Shown in pieces: positions 1 to 12,096 of a stretch of 64,000 bases of DNA. The first letter of the stretch is position 1, and each line of letters starts with the position of its first letter. The notes below the pieces were generated by a model. It saw only the letters and a list, made by a program, of their open reading frames with translations. It was not told the origin of the DNA and searched no databases. A program made the position numbers and the translations under genes. The stretch spans positions 121,001-185,000 of the forward strand of contig JACVTC010000063.1 in NCBI GenBank assembly GCA_016946835.1, in the 5' to 3' direction. Source of the stretch: Neocallimastix lanati (nom. inval.) (Eukaryota; Neocallimastigomycota; Neocallimastigomycetes; Neocallimastigales; Neocallimastigaceae).

Positions 1-1090
1 AATTCATCAATATTAGAGGATTCTTCTTTTCTTTTTTAAATATACACAAAATTATTGGAAATATACTCATATGATTTAGAAAAAAATTCATCTAATTTAT
101 AATGAATTAATGGATATGCAAAATTTTAAAGCTGTCATTGCTCTTACATTCTCTTAAATTAAAAATAATTTAAATTTAGGTAAAACATTATGCATATCTA
201 ATTCTTCTTAATATTATATTTTATTTAAAAATTCAATTTCCTAATTTTTATTATGGAGTAGCTTACCATCTTGATAATATTCTAAAGGATTTTAAAATTT
301 TATTATATTCATATAATTTGATATATTTTAATTATATTTAATAATTTTATATTCTATAAATTGATTAGTATATAAATTTCAGTTTTCAAATTAAATATGT
401 ATTATTATATTTATTGTCGAGGCTTTCATCGTAATCACTACTCGCAATAAGAGAAGCTCGATTAAATCTACTAAAGATATCAGTATTTTATAATGTAAAT
501 TCAATAAATTTTTTATTTTATCATATGTAGTTATTTCTGAATTTAAAGTAGTATTGTTTATATAATATATTTTGATATTAGTTTTTGTCTTTTACGGTAA
601 AGTCAGAAAATATCAATAGAACACTTTTTCTTTTATTATTCAATTATATTACAATAAAACTAATATCGGACTCTGAAACAAGGCTTATATCTTCTTTTTC
701 TCTCTCTTTAGTTTACTCGTTATTGCTATAATAATATCCTTCAATATTATAATTAATACTATTATAATTATTTACTATTTCTGGAATCTTTTCATAAATA
801 TTGTATAACTTACTGTCATATTTAATGTTAAAAGGGTGATATTATTTAGAAGAATTATCATTATTAATTATTAAATTATTCAATAAATTATTTTCAATAT
901 CTGTTGTTTCAATAATATTAAATAAAATTTCATCCAAATAATTATTAAGTTCGTTATTATTAATTTTTTTTAAAATTCACATTAAAGCTCTCGTTTTAAT
1001 ACATTTAATTGAGATATATTTGCTTAGTTTATCAGAAAATGTACCATCAATATTTCTTAATGGTTATAAGGATTAAATATTTTAATCAAA
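1..1090 (-). pseudogene. Decayed gene of unknown function, running off the left edge
   Basis: On the minus strand a protein-like reading persists from about 1085 to 530, shifts frame, and resumes between about 290 and 20. Readable pieces include NIDGTFSDKLSKYIS, EILFNIIETTDIENN, KEREKEDISLVSESD, SLIASSDYDESLDN, EYYQDGKLLHNKN and ENVRAMTALKFC. At least ten in-frame stops interrupt it. Most are TAA or TAG at places where Gln would fit, such as KI*Y*EELD, SSK*YHPFN and NNE*TKERE; three are TGA. No family is recognised, and acidic and Asn-rich stretches are all that stand out. At this AT content stops are common by chance, so the coding claim rests on the coherent, non-AT-driven composition of the frame. 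The rest of the gene lies outside the window. Confidence 0.45.
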
Positions 1091-1944
1091 TTTAATCCAA
1101 TTTATCAAAGTTATTAATATAAAGAACAATTAAATATTCCCTTTTATATTTTATGATTCATATCATAATTTCTTAATCATGGTTTTATAATTATTATATT
1201 CTTATTTTAAATTATTATTACATATACTAATAGATTTATTTTTATTTTTATATTTAATTAATTTTATATACTTTTAAATTCTTTTTAATTTATATATTTG
1301 AATAATTTCATTAGAAATTCTTAAAATTATCTTTTCTTAATAATTTATTTTTAATATATATATAAATATTTTTATATACCATATAATAAAATGGTATTTG
1401 TTAATATTTATTTTTTTAATATTATCAATTATTATTTTAAATACTATATAATTTAATAATTAATAATAAAATTAAGTTAAATATGATTATTAATAGTATT
1501 ATTAATAAATTTTTTTTTTAAAAGGAAAAAGAAAAATTTTATTAATTTTTAAAATATATTTTAATAGAAATGTTTTAGTAATTATATTTATAGTACTATA
1601 ATTATTTTTATTATACTAATAATTTAAAATTTAAAATATCAATTTAATTTTAATAATATAATTTTTTTTTAATTAAATATAACTAATAATAAAATATATA
1701 ATTATATTAAAGAATAAATAGTTACTATATTTTTCATTTAGCAAAAACTATTATGTAATTTAATTATATAATTTATTGATTTATTATATTTATTGATTTG
1801 ATTAATACTAAACGTTATTGATAAATAATATATGTAGTTGTTATTACTAAAAATATTGTTTAGTTTTAGTAATAATTGAAATAGTTACTATTTGAAGTAT
1901 ATATTAAAGAGTATTATTCTATTATTATATTTAAATATTTTTAT
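1091..1944. other. AT-rich spacer 3' of the glycosyltransferase gene
   Basis: About 850 bases of nearly pure A and T with short A and T runs. A short plus-strand frame at 1892-2110 is the opposite-strand shadow of the end of the glycosyltransferase gene. I see no gene here. Confidence 0.6.
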
Positions 1945-4071
1945 TTATTGCTCATTTTCCATGGCTTTGAACATTTCTTCTCTAAATGATTTTGATATAA
2001 ATTGTGGTGTAATTTCATCAAGTATTTCTTTATCTAATTGTTCAAATCTTACAGTTTTCCATTCTTCTTTTGGAACAACCTGCCACCAAAGTTTCTTATC
2101 TATACCATAATCTCTATCAATCATGAAGGAATAGCAAATAGGATTTTTCCATATTTGATTTGGAATTTCATGAGTGAGTCTATCTAAATAATCCTTAAAT
2201 TCCTGACTTGTTCCATTAGCTTTTATATTTTCTTGCCAATAGATATAATCAAAATTGTATTGATATCCTTTTTTGTAAGATTCTGGCAATACAATTTTAT
2301 TGTCAAAATACTTCTTCTTATTTCCGAAAATATAGTAATGTCCTTTTATTCTACTAATGATATCTTTTTTAAGATCTTCTTGAGATTTATATTTGTAATC
2401 CTTATTGTGGGAATATGAAGCTACTTTATTAAGAAATTGATCGATGGTTGGTAAAAAACTACTAAGATGCCATCCACCATTCCAAAATACAGGTTTTTCT
2501 TCCTTACCTAATCTATTGACTTTAGAAGTAGCAAATCTTAACTTTTCTCCAAGGAATCCTTTACCTATCTTTCTATCATTAGTATTATCTGTATAGGTGT
2601 ATCCTTTGTAAGGATTAAAACTAGGATCAAGTAATGGATCATAATTATCATTACCAATTTCTCTCTTCCTCTTCATATTTCCATTATTACGATCGACAAA
2701 TTGACCAAGTGAACGTCTTGCATCAAATATAGCAATATTTGGATGAGCTACCGTTCCTATTGAATTGTTTTCAATGATATTAAAAGAATATTCATAAAAC
2801 CAACTTAAAAAACCAACTGATCTATCTCTGCTGTAATCTACTAAATATTCTCCATCATTATTTGTTTTTACTTTAATCTCTTTATTTACAAAATAACTAT
2901 TAATATTTCCATTTTTGAAAGATTTAGGTCCTCCTCCAATACCGGCTTGTAAATGTTCCCATCCACCACACTTCTTTAAAAGAGAAAGAATATGAGGTCT
3001 TGAAAATTCATCTAAATCACCATGCATAAAGATATCACCGTGACGAGCTTGAACAGATTGTAAACCCTTTTCAATTACATTTCTTCGAGCTAAATGCTCC
3101 TTTGGGAAACCTTTTCCTCTACCATTATCTTCATCAACAATAGTTTCCATTGGTAATGGAATTAATTTATCTTTGAATTTATCATATCTATCAGTTTCAA
3201 ATAATGTTCTTGTGAAATATAATGGCTTTGGTTTACCGGTGAATGTACTATTTGACTCGTAGATTACGAAATAATCGATGATTTCATAGTATTCAGCAAG
3301 ATATAAATCTAATAAATCAAATTCACCGTTGAATAAGATAAAAGTAAATAAACGTCTTCTTCTTGGATCTGAAACTTCATCCATTCTACTAGTCACCACA
3401 TTATTGTAAAAGGTTTCATCATCAATATAAGATGTAGTATCATCACCTGCATATCCATAATCAAATGGATGATATTCATTATTAACCAATTCCTTTACTT
3501 TTTTTTTATAATATATATTATTAGTTATGTTCAATTTATTCCAACTATTCCATTTCTTTATTTGATTTGTAATAGAATCCAGGTGAAGAGAATACGGTAA
3601 ACCTATTCCATTGTTATTGCTATAATTAGTGATTTGAACACTACTTCCTTCACATTTAGGATTAATTATAGAATCAGGGTAATGAAAAGGTTGAAGATTT
3701 GGGCAAGGTGGTGTATATAAATTGATATCTTCAATTTTTGTTTCTACACTATTATTAAAGCCAATATTATATATACCGTCCAATATATTTACATTTAATT
3801 CAAGTCCATATTTATCTTTTCTCGATTTTCCTTTGATAAATAAATAGTTATTTTCTTTTTCTTCTTTTATATAATAATCTTTCATATCACGACTTATTGA
3901 GCTTTGCTTAATATTATTTCCTTTAATATGTTCATTTTTATAGTTTAAAGCAATTGCAATTATTATGAGTAAAAACAATATTACTATAAATATTCTTATT
4001 TTTTTATTTATTAATTTATTTACACGTTTTTTAATAGTAGGATTTCCAATTAATTCATAATTTTGAGCCAT
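1945..4071 (-). CDS. GT17-family glycosyltransferase (bisecting GlcNAc-transferase-like), type II membrane protein
   Basis: This 708-residue protein resembles glycosyltransferase family 17, whose known member is beta-1,4-mannosyl-glycoprotein 4-beta-N-acetylglucosaminyltransferase (MGAT3). Those enzymes add GlcNAc to the core mannose of N-glycans in the Golgi. Seen in the sequence: a basic N-terminus and one hydrophobic segment at about residues 26-43, giving a type II signal anchor. A low-complexity stem of about 190 residues follows. The GT17 domain starts near residue 239 with LFTFILFNGEFDLLDL, then DYFVIYESNSTFTGKPKPLY (about 266-285) and the acidic HGDLDEF cluster (about 350-356), a plausible metal/nucleotide-sugar site. 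The ATG at 4071 precedes the anchor, and the frame is open to a TAA. A 49-base homopolymer lies 33 bases upstream. Family assignment is firm; the exact acceptor in an anaerobic fungus is inferred. Confidence 0.88.
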   Translation of the reverse strand: MAQNYELIGNPTIKKRVNKLINKKIRIFIVILFLLIIIAIALNYKNEHIKGNNIKQSSISRDMKDYYIKEEKENNYLFIKGKSRKDKYGLELNVNILDGIYNIGFNNSVETKIEDINLYTPPCPNLQPFHYPDSIINPKCEGSSVQITNYSNNNGIGLPYSLHLDSITNQIKKWNSWNKLNITNNIYYKKKVKELVNNEYHPFDYGYAGDDTTSYIDDETFYNNVVTSRMDEVSDPRRRRLFTFILFNGEFDLLDLYLAEYYEIIDYFVIYESNSTFTGKPKPLYFTRTLFETDRYDKFKDKLIPLPMETIVDEDNGRGKGFPKEHLARRNVIEKGLQSVQARHGDIFMHGDLDEFSRPHILSLLKKCGGWEHLQAGIGGGPKSFKNGNINSYFVNKEIKVKTNNDGEYLVDYSRDRSVGFLSWFYEYSFNIIENNSIGTVAHPNIAIFDARRSLGQFVDRNNGNMKRKREIGNDNYDPLLDPSFNPYKGYTYTDNTNDRKIGKGFLGEKLRFATSKVNRLGKEEKPVFWNGGWHLSSFLPTIDQFLNKVASYSHNKDYKYKSQEDLKKDIISRIKGHYYIFGNKKKYFDNKIVLPESYKKGYQYNFDYIYWQENIKANGTSQEFKDYLDRLTHEIPNQIWKNPICYSFMIDRDYGIDKKLWWQVVPKEEWKTVRFEQLDKEILDEITPQFISKSFREEMFKAMENEQ

Positions 4072-4100
4072 TATTAATTTATTTACTTTAAAATAAGTAT

Positions 4101-4104
<4 letters not shown>

Positions 4105-4153
<49 letters not shown>
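4105..4153. repeat. Poly(A) tract, 49 bases, in the glycosyltransferase upstream region
   Basis: Uninterrupted run of A on the plus strand, T on the coding strand of the neighbouring gene, between 33 and 82 bases upstream of its ATG. Such tracts can act as nucleosome-excluding promoter elements in fungi; that role is inferred here. Confidence 0.9.
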
Positions 4154-4155
<2 letters not shown>

Positions 4156-4782
4156 TTAAAATATATTAAGTAAAAATTATATAAATCTTTTTAAAATACA
4201 TAAAATAAATTTATATTATATATTTATTTTTAAATAAACAATTAAATATGAAAAAATATTAATATATATTATAAATCGATTGGATAAAATAAATATTAAA
4301 ATTTTACTTTAAAATATTTTTAATTATATTTAGATACAAAAAAATTAATTGAATTTAATATATAAAAATTAAAATAATAATTTATAATATTATATATTTC
4401 ATTAAATTACAATATTAAAAAAATTATTTTTACATAGGGCACAATTAATATAAAATATTTTATTAAAATTTTTTAAATAAATTATTATTCGTATAGAAAA
4501 AGAATTTTAAACAAATATATAAAATCTATATTAACTTTTTAATAAACTTAAATAAAAAATTTCATAATTATTTTTTTGAACAATAAAGATTATATTACTA
4601 GAAACTGATAATCATTCTGAGTAATAAAACTTTATAGAAGGTTTGAAAACTAGCCATGACAATTAAATTCAAAATTAAGATGTATTAAATTAAATTATTA
4701 TAATAAAGTCATATAATAAAAAAAGAATATATCAGTACATGACAACGTTAGTTAATTTTTATTCATTGTAAAAAAACTTTAT
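4154..4782. other. AT-rich spacer
   Basis: Very AT-rich, with a slightly more mixed patch at about 4590-4670. I see no convincing reading frame. Confidence 0.55.
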
Positions 4783-4862
4783 TTTTTTTCATATACGATA
4801 TAATTACTATTAAATGTTATTATTTCGATATTTAATAGTAATTATATCGTATATGAAAAAAA
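4783..4862. repeat. Perfect inverted repeat, 33-bp arms with a 14-bp loop
   Basis: Positions 4783-4815 and 4830-4862 are exact reverse complements. The arm core reads CATATACGATATAATTACTA, and the loop at 4816-4829 is GTTATTATTTCGAT. It would form a long hairpin in RNA or a cruciform in DNA. No gene adjoins it. It could be a small foldback element or a recent inverted duplication. Confidence 0.92.
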
Positions 4863-6009
4863 TAAATATTTTAAAAAATTAATATAATGTATATTTATTA
4901 ATATATATAAACAAAATTATTCCTAAAAAATTAATATAAATTTTTTTAATAAATTATTTCTATTTCTTTATAGGTTTTTATTATTTTATATAATAATTTA
5001 ATTAAGTCTGTAATACATGAATATTTAGATAAATAATATAAATAATATATTAATATTATATTTATTTTATATAAATAAGATTTTCAATAAATTAATTTTA
5101 ATTTATTTATAATAGTGCAAATCATATAATAAATGTTAGAAATAAGGTTTTATATATACGAATATTGTCCCTTTTATCAAACAAAATACAATATAAAAAT
5201 TTTATATATATATATTATTAATTATTAACATATTATTTATTGTATAAATTATAATTTAAAGCATAAATGAAATACAGAGAATATTTATATAATATATAAA
5301 ATATAATTAAGATTTATATAATAAAAATATATAAATAAAAATGAAATAATAATTACTAAAATATAGTTAATTACGATATTTATGATAAATATTAAATATT
5401 AATAAAATAATAAATAAATATAAAATAAAATTATAAAATGTAAAAATAAAAGTGTTTTAAGCAGATAAAAATCTCAATTTGAGTTTTAAAATTATTATAT
5501 ATTATAAAAAAAATAAAATATTAATTAGTTTATTTTTTTTTAAATACTATGTTTTAATTATTTTTGAAATTTCATTTTAAAATATCGAACTTAAATAAAT
5601 AAAAATATACTAAACCTTAATAATTTATTAGATAAATCGTAATATACTAAATTTATTTACTAGATAAATCATAATATACTAAACTTTATTAATTTACAAG
5701 AATATTTGAAATAAAATATATGTCTAATAATAAAAATGAATTATATTGTCCTAAATATTATATTTTTCATTTTACTTGAAAAAAAATATATTATTTAATT
5801 TTTATACTCATTATATATTATAGTTATATAAATTTAACCCATATATTAATAGTCATTTCTTTTTAAAAATATAGATTTTATTATTAATTTTTTAAATATG
5901 ATTTATTAATAAAATTTTCGTATTTTTCTTATTATATTTTAAATAAGATATTTTTCTGAATTTTTAATTTTAAGATTTTTCATATAAATTTTAATTTTAT
6001 TGAAATATA
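4863..6009. other. AT-rich spacer
   Basis: Low-complexity A/T sequence. A short local duplication is visible at about 5600-5700, where a phrase containing TAGATAAATC and TAATATACTAAA occurs more than once. No gene seen. Confidence 0.5.
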
Positions 6010-6690
6010 ATAAAATAAAATTTAGTGCATTTCGTCATAATACATTTCACAATGTGGCGTGCTTTCATATGTGGCTTGTTTTTTAATAGTTAAAATTATA
6101 ATAATTAAATATATAATATTAAAAAAATATTTATTAAATAAATAATTAATTTTCTCTTTTATATATATAATTTAATAAAATTCAATTATAAAAATAATTT
6201 TTAATAAATCTTTTTTAATTAAATATATTATTATTTTTTTTGAAATAGTTATTTAACAATATTTAATTGAAAAAAAATATTTTTATTTATATATATATTA
6301 TGATTGAATTGAATATCTTAAAAATGTATAGCTTTATTTTAAAAATTTATACGCCACCTTGCGAAATGCACAACTGCGAAGGGAAAGTGGCATTTCCCCA
6401 AATTGCATTTTCGCCATGTTGCATTTCGTCAAATTGAGTATTGATATAAATAAATGAATAAATAAATATTAATTCATAATAATTTTCTTTAAAATTGTTT
6501 TTATTCAATGTTAATAATATTTAATTTTATTTATTTATTTATTAATTTTCAATTTGGCTAAATGCCAAATTTTTTTAAAACGCCAAATTCTTTCAAAAAA
6601 ATTGGCGAAATGCAACCTTTCTAAATGTCCCACTCCCAATTGAGAAATTCACGATTGTGAAATGCAATTTCCCCAATAAAACAAAAAATA
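6010..6690. repeat. Cluster of GCATTTCGC / GCGAAATGC palindromic words, MITE-like element
   Basis: Within AT-rich DNA the words GCATTTCG and GGCGAAATGC recur in both orientations, with GTGGC and CGCCA variants, at about 6030-6080, 6350-6440 and 6545-6670. The left phrase GTTGCATTTCGTCAAA (about 6419) is nearly the reverse complement of the right phrase ATTGGCGAAATGCAAC (about 6601), so roughly 200 bp are bounded by inverted ends and filled with A/T. A related unit lies at 20385-20770 and shares the inner phrase ATTGATATAAA. This arrangement fits a miniature inverted-repeat element, apparently nested or rearranged here. No transposase is visible. Confidence 0.6.
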
Positions 6691-9600
6691 ACTTAAACCT
6701 TTTTTTTTCTTTAATATAATTTAAAGTATTCAAATTATAATAGTTTTTAATAATGAAAATAAGTAATTTAGCAATATTTATTGATATTTTAATAAAATTA
6801 TAACAAGTATAATTTCCTTTATTATTATAAAATATTGAATATTATTATTTAAACCTAACCCAAATAAAAATAACATTAAATATATATCAAATAATTAATA
6901 TTTTATATACAATAATAAATAACAATTTATTAATAAAAAAATTGTTCAAATATGTATGTCTTATTAAAATAAACTTTTGAAAAAAAAATTTATTATAACC
7001 TATTTAAAATTATATAAAATCTTAAATAACCAAAATTATCCAAAATAAAAATAATAAATTTTAGTATAATATTTTAATTTGTCAGTCATAAAAAAAGTAT
7101 TAACGAATCTATATAATAAAATTTAAATATATTAATATTTGGAAACTATTTGACAGTCTAAGGCCATCCTATATTTAATTTTTATATTATGAACTTCTTA
7201 ATAATTTGTATTTTATAATTATTTAAATTTTTAATATATATTTAATAAAAGGCAGTTTTAAAATAATATTTATTATGATTTTATTTTTAATTCATACTAG
7301 GATTTAAAATATTGAAAAAATGATATATTAAATAATATTATTTAAATTTTATCACAAATTTATTTTATTAATTATTTTAATTGATTCAAGAACATATAAA
7401 TTTTATTAATAATTATATATTTATAATATAATAGTTCCTATAATTGTTTTTTTTTACACAATTATTAATGAAAATAAAAATATTAAGTATTCTTATAATA
7501 CTTATAAATATTATCTTTTTTATAAAAATTTGATTTTCTTCATTTTATACAATTTCACCTTAAATGTTTTGATGATAATACATTATTATTTCATTATTAA
7601 ACTAAAGTTTAAATTATTTTATAATGATTATTAATGATTAAATAAAATTTCAATAAAATATTATACAATTTTATTTTTTAAAAAAAAATAAAAATTATTA
7701 ATAATATATAAAATAATCCATTTTAGATTTATTATTTTCGTAAATATTTTTATTATTAATTTTTTTTAAATTCATTATAAATAGTTTTAATTATATCACA
7801 AATAAAAGTAAAATAAAAGTTTTAGATTGTAAATAAAAAGATTTATTTTTAATTGGTTTTCTTTTTTCTTTTTCAATTTTTTTTAAATTTTTTATATTTT
7901 TTTAACCTTTTTTCTTATTTATTCTTTTTCCATTTCCCCTTTTATTAATTTACTGTATTTCCAAATCCCTACTTTTTTTTTTTATTTATTCATTTTCAAC
8001 TTTTTTTTTTGTTTTTTCTAATATTTTATTTAATTTATTCATTTTTTCATTTTTTCATTTTTTCTCCTATTTTTTTTATTTTTTTTCCTTTTTTATTTTA
8101 TTTTTTACTCCTTTAATTTTTTTCATTTTTTTTAAAAAAAATAATAAAATTTAATTTATATTTAATTAAATTAATAATTTACAAATAAACTTTAATAATA
8201 TTTTAATACTTCAGTAATTGTTACTATTAATTATAATATTATTTCTGATTCATTAAAAAATAATAAGTAAATGGTATACAACTCAAAAGTTTGATGTACT
8301 TTTGTTGGGATTTATTTATTAAATTTATTAATTTATTATTTATTTATTTATTTAATTTCATATAAAATTTACATATAATTAAAAAGACTATTTAACAACT
8401 TTCTTATACTTTTAATTACAAACTAACTTAACATAATATAAATTTTAATCTTAACTTTTACACAATGACGACATTTCTCTTAATTCAGAGAAATGCTTTA
8501 TTTTTATGTTATTTAGTTATAATTAATTATTTAATTAATTGTTCTTGTGATTAGAATAAACTATTAATAATTATTATTTAAGGAAATATTTAATAACTAT
8601 ATAAATATAAATATAAAATAATAAGAATATAATTAAAACATTGATTTATGCTATAAAATTTATTATTAATTTTAAATATAATTAATATATAGAATTCAAG
8701 CCACATATTGAATTGTTGTAAAATCATTAGATTTAAATTTGATTTATGACATTAATTTATGTTTGAATAATAAAAACTATTTTATATTAATTAAGGTTTG
8801 AATATTTCATTTTATATCTTATATCATAAATAATACAAATCAAATGAGTAATTAAATTTTTAATTTAATTTAATTATTTTTATCCATTAGAGTTATATTA
8901 AATTGTTTCATGGAATAAATGAAAAGAGTATAAAAAAAAAATAAAAAAATTAAAAAAATTATAAATAATTTTAAAATTTATATATATTTTAATATATATA
9001 TTAAATTTATTTATATAATAATTTTTATTTAAATCAATTTATTATAAAATAAATAGATTTTTTAAAAAACGAATGATATAATTTTAATAATATTTACTCT
9101 AAATTTTATTTAATATTAAATAATTAATACAAGTATTTCATAACCATATATTAAAAAATTAATTTTATTAAGATATTGTAATATTAGTTTAATAATAAAT
9201 AATATATTGTAAATTCTGATATATTTTATATATTTCTAAAATATTTATATTTATTAAATAATTGAAACTATTTAATTCATGTATATTACATTAATATTAA
9301 ATAATTTTTAATTCATGAGTTATATATAAAAAATAATTATATTAATAAAAAAAAGTTATATAGTAATAAATATTTTACAAATTTAGTATATAAAAATTTA
9401 TATTTTAATATATTACATCAATATTTAATATTTTATTTATTATTTTAAGTATTCCTTTCTGTTATTAATTCATAAATGTTTTATATTAAACAATATAATT
9501 ATATCATAAGAAATATATTTAGAAATATTACATAGATTTAAAAATATTTTTTAACGAAATTATTAGTATATATAAATATATTTAAAATTATAATATTAAT

Positions 9601-9794
9601 AATATTTTAAATAAATAATAAATACCACAAAATTTAATAAATATTTTTAAGTAAATCAAAAATTCAATAAATTTTATAAATCAACTGATTTGTATACACA
9701 AAGATAAACCAAAAAAAATATTATTCGAAGAAATAAAAATAATAACGAACATAATTTTTTCTAATAAATTGGTATTTGTGTGAAAATAACTAAA
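6691..9794. other. Long non-coding AT-rich region with a pyrimidine tract
   Basis: About 3.1 kb without a credible gene. Between about 7850 and 8130 the plus strand is strongly T-rich with scattered C and almost no G (TTTTTTCATTTTTTC-type words). The rest is A/T of mixed order. Confidence 0.55.
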
Positions 9795-10692
9795 ATGAAG
9801 TCTGTTTTAACTTTATTTATTGTCTTAGTTGCTGCTAATTCAGTATTTGCAATTTGTAAAAGCTTAAAGAAGCATTACTATAATTCATGTATTGCATAAT
9901 TAACATCATATGATGAATGTATTGTTAACTTTGCTATCCTTTCCCAAAATGCAATATTTAATAATTGTAATATCTATTAGTCAGAAAAATGTCAAAAATT
10001 CTTCCGTAATCCTTATGGAGAAGTTTCGTTTTGCAATCTTGCAAGACAATATATTAGTATTCATTCATTAAATAATCTTAATATTAGATTTACCTTATTC
10101 AACATGATTTTTGAAATAGATAATGATGGTAATTTACGTCCTACTTCAAAATAATACATTAATAAAAGTTCTGAATTTGAATAAGAAGTATATATATTTT
10201 GGAAAATTGTAGTCACAAAGAATGTAATAAAGCTTATGAAGAAGTTTTAAAGATTGATCTTGCATCTGCTAATGATAGCAATATTAATTATATTAAGAAA
10301 TTAATAGAAGTATATTAATCTGATGAATGTAAAAGTGGAGCTTCTGGTGTAATTAAATCCAAAAGAACTAAGAAAACAACGACCGCTACTACCACTACTA
10401 CTTCTACTACTACCACTACTAGAAAAAGCTAACTACAACCACAACAACTACTATTTCCACTATCACAACTAATGTCTTTGCTGTCGAAACTCCAAATGTC
10501 GATATACCAAATGAAGAAGAACCAATTGTCGATATACCAAATATTGAAGAGCCAAATGTTGAAGAATCAAATGTTAAAAGGCAAAATAATGAAGAACCTA
10601 ATGATGAAGAACCAAATATCGAAATTTCAAATTCTGAAAATCCAGTAATAAAAATTGAAACAAGAAAATGCTATATAAAAAACATTAAATAA
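9795..10692 (+). pseudogene. Decayed secreted Cys-containing, Thr-rich protein
   Basis: The ATG at 9795 opens a clear signal peptide, MKSVLTLFIVLVAANSVFA, followed by a mature part with spaced cysteines (ICKSLKKHYYNSC, YDECIVNF, SEKCQKFF, NCSHKECNKAYEEV, DECKSGASG). Then come a Thr tract of repeated ACT/ACC codons and an acidic tail with repeating PN-E-E-P units (DIPNEEEP, DIPNIEEP, DEEPNIE). In-frame stops occur as IA*LTS, IY*SEK, SK*YIN, FE*EVY and VY*SDE, all TAA or TAG where Gln would fit; CAA is also used. Two frameshifts lie near 10190 and 10430. The layout of signal peptide, Cys repeats and Thr/Pro linker is typical of gut-fungal secreted proteins. Function unknown. Confidence 0.75.
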
Positions 10693-11288
10693 AAAATTTA
10701 TAATAAAAAAAAAAATATTGATTTTTTAAATAAATATATAATTATAAAATAAATTTTAATTAAATATTATAATATTAAAATTTATATATTTTTATATTAA
10801 TAGATTTTGTTATTTATTATAATTATAATATATATAAAAATAATAAAATTATTTATAAATAAATTTATATAAAATAAAAAATATATAAAAAAAATATTAA
10901 ATAAAAATAATTAAATATTAAATAAAGGAGTATATTATTTGTTTATAAAATTTATATAAATTTTATTATCAAATTGAAAAAAGATAAAGATTATTTTTAA
11001 AAAAATTTTTTTTAAAAGTAATTAATATTAAATTAAAAAACAATAAAAATAAATTATATAATAAAAATAACAAATATTAAAAATAATAAAAATAAATATT
11101 CATTATAAAATATAAATTATATTTTATAAAATAAAATATATTATAGTAATTAGTAAAAAAAAATTAAAAATTTTTATTTAAATTTAAATTTAAATTATAA
11201 AAACTAAAATTAAAACTAAACATTAATATGTTAATTTTTTTTTTCAGAAAATTATAATAATATATTTTTTTCAAGAAACTAGTAAAAT
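10693..11288. other. AT-rich spacer
   Basis: Almost pure A/T between two decayed secreted-protein genes. No feature seen. Confidence 0.6.
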
Positions 11289-11558
11289 ATGAAAGGTTTA
11301 ATTATTTTAATTTTCATATATATTAATTAATAATTATTTTTTATTGCATTTTGTTAAATTTTATAATTAAGCTAATGATAGGAAAATAATAGTAATATTT
11401 GTTCTGGTTTTAAATGTATCAAAGCCTTAATTTATTATATTGGGAAAGGTGATTTTCCTAAATCATAAAATAACTCATTGATAGTTTCTCTACATAAAAA
11501 AAGATATATTTCAGATTGTAATAACTATCCAACAAAAAAATCTTATTTCATTAATTAA
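11289..11558 (+). pseudogene. Decayed short secreted protein
   Basis: The ATG at 11289 begins a hydrophobic leader (MKGLIILIFIYIN). The same frame then runs 89 codons to a final TAA and includes NNSNICSGFKCIKALIYYIG, then VSLHKKRYISDCNNYP. Four cysteines follow the leader region. Seven or so in-frame stops cluster in the first 40 codons, and KS*NNS lies later. It is the same kind of small secreted protein as its neighbour at 9.8 kb. Family not recognised. Confidence 0.45.
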
Positions 11559-12096
11559 ATCTTTTTTTTATTTCATTTTTTATTTTATATATTTAATACT
11601 GTTAACGTAAATATTTTCATTATTATATTTTACTTCTTATTATTAAGCACTATTAATAATTTAATTAAATAGGATAAATAACAACTAATCTTTAATGAGA
11701 TTTACATTATTTTAATTATTTTTAAATATATTATAACAAAATATTATATTTTTATAGAGTGCACAATAAAACAATTAAAAAAAAATAACTTTAATTTATT
11801 AAATATTGTATACATTGTTAGATTAATTAAAACTTTAACTCTATTTATACCTTTTCTATTAGATTAATTTAGATCCGTAATCCATTAGATTAATTTTAGA
11901 TCCGTAATCCATAAGTATTTTAGTATTAATAAAGATATATGAAATTCGAAGATTAAACTTAATAATAAATTAACTAATATTTGAATCATCTGAGAGTCTT
12001 AGTTTTGAAATATTCTGATTACTTGTTGATTTTGAAATGAAAAAAGTGCTTGAATAATTGTTGTTAGGATACATTTTATTTTTTAATAAGCAATAA
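11559..12096. other. AT-rich spacer with a short direct duplication
   Basis: A segment containing TAGATCCGTAATCCAT occurs twice in a row near 11870-11912, a local tandem duplication of about 30 bp. No gene seen. Confidence 0.55.
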
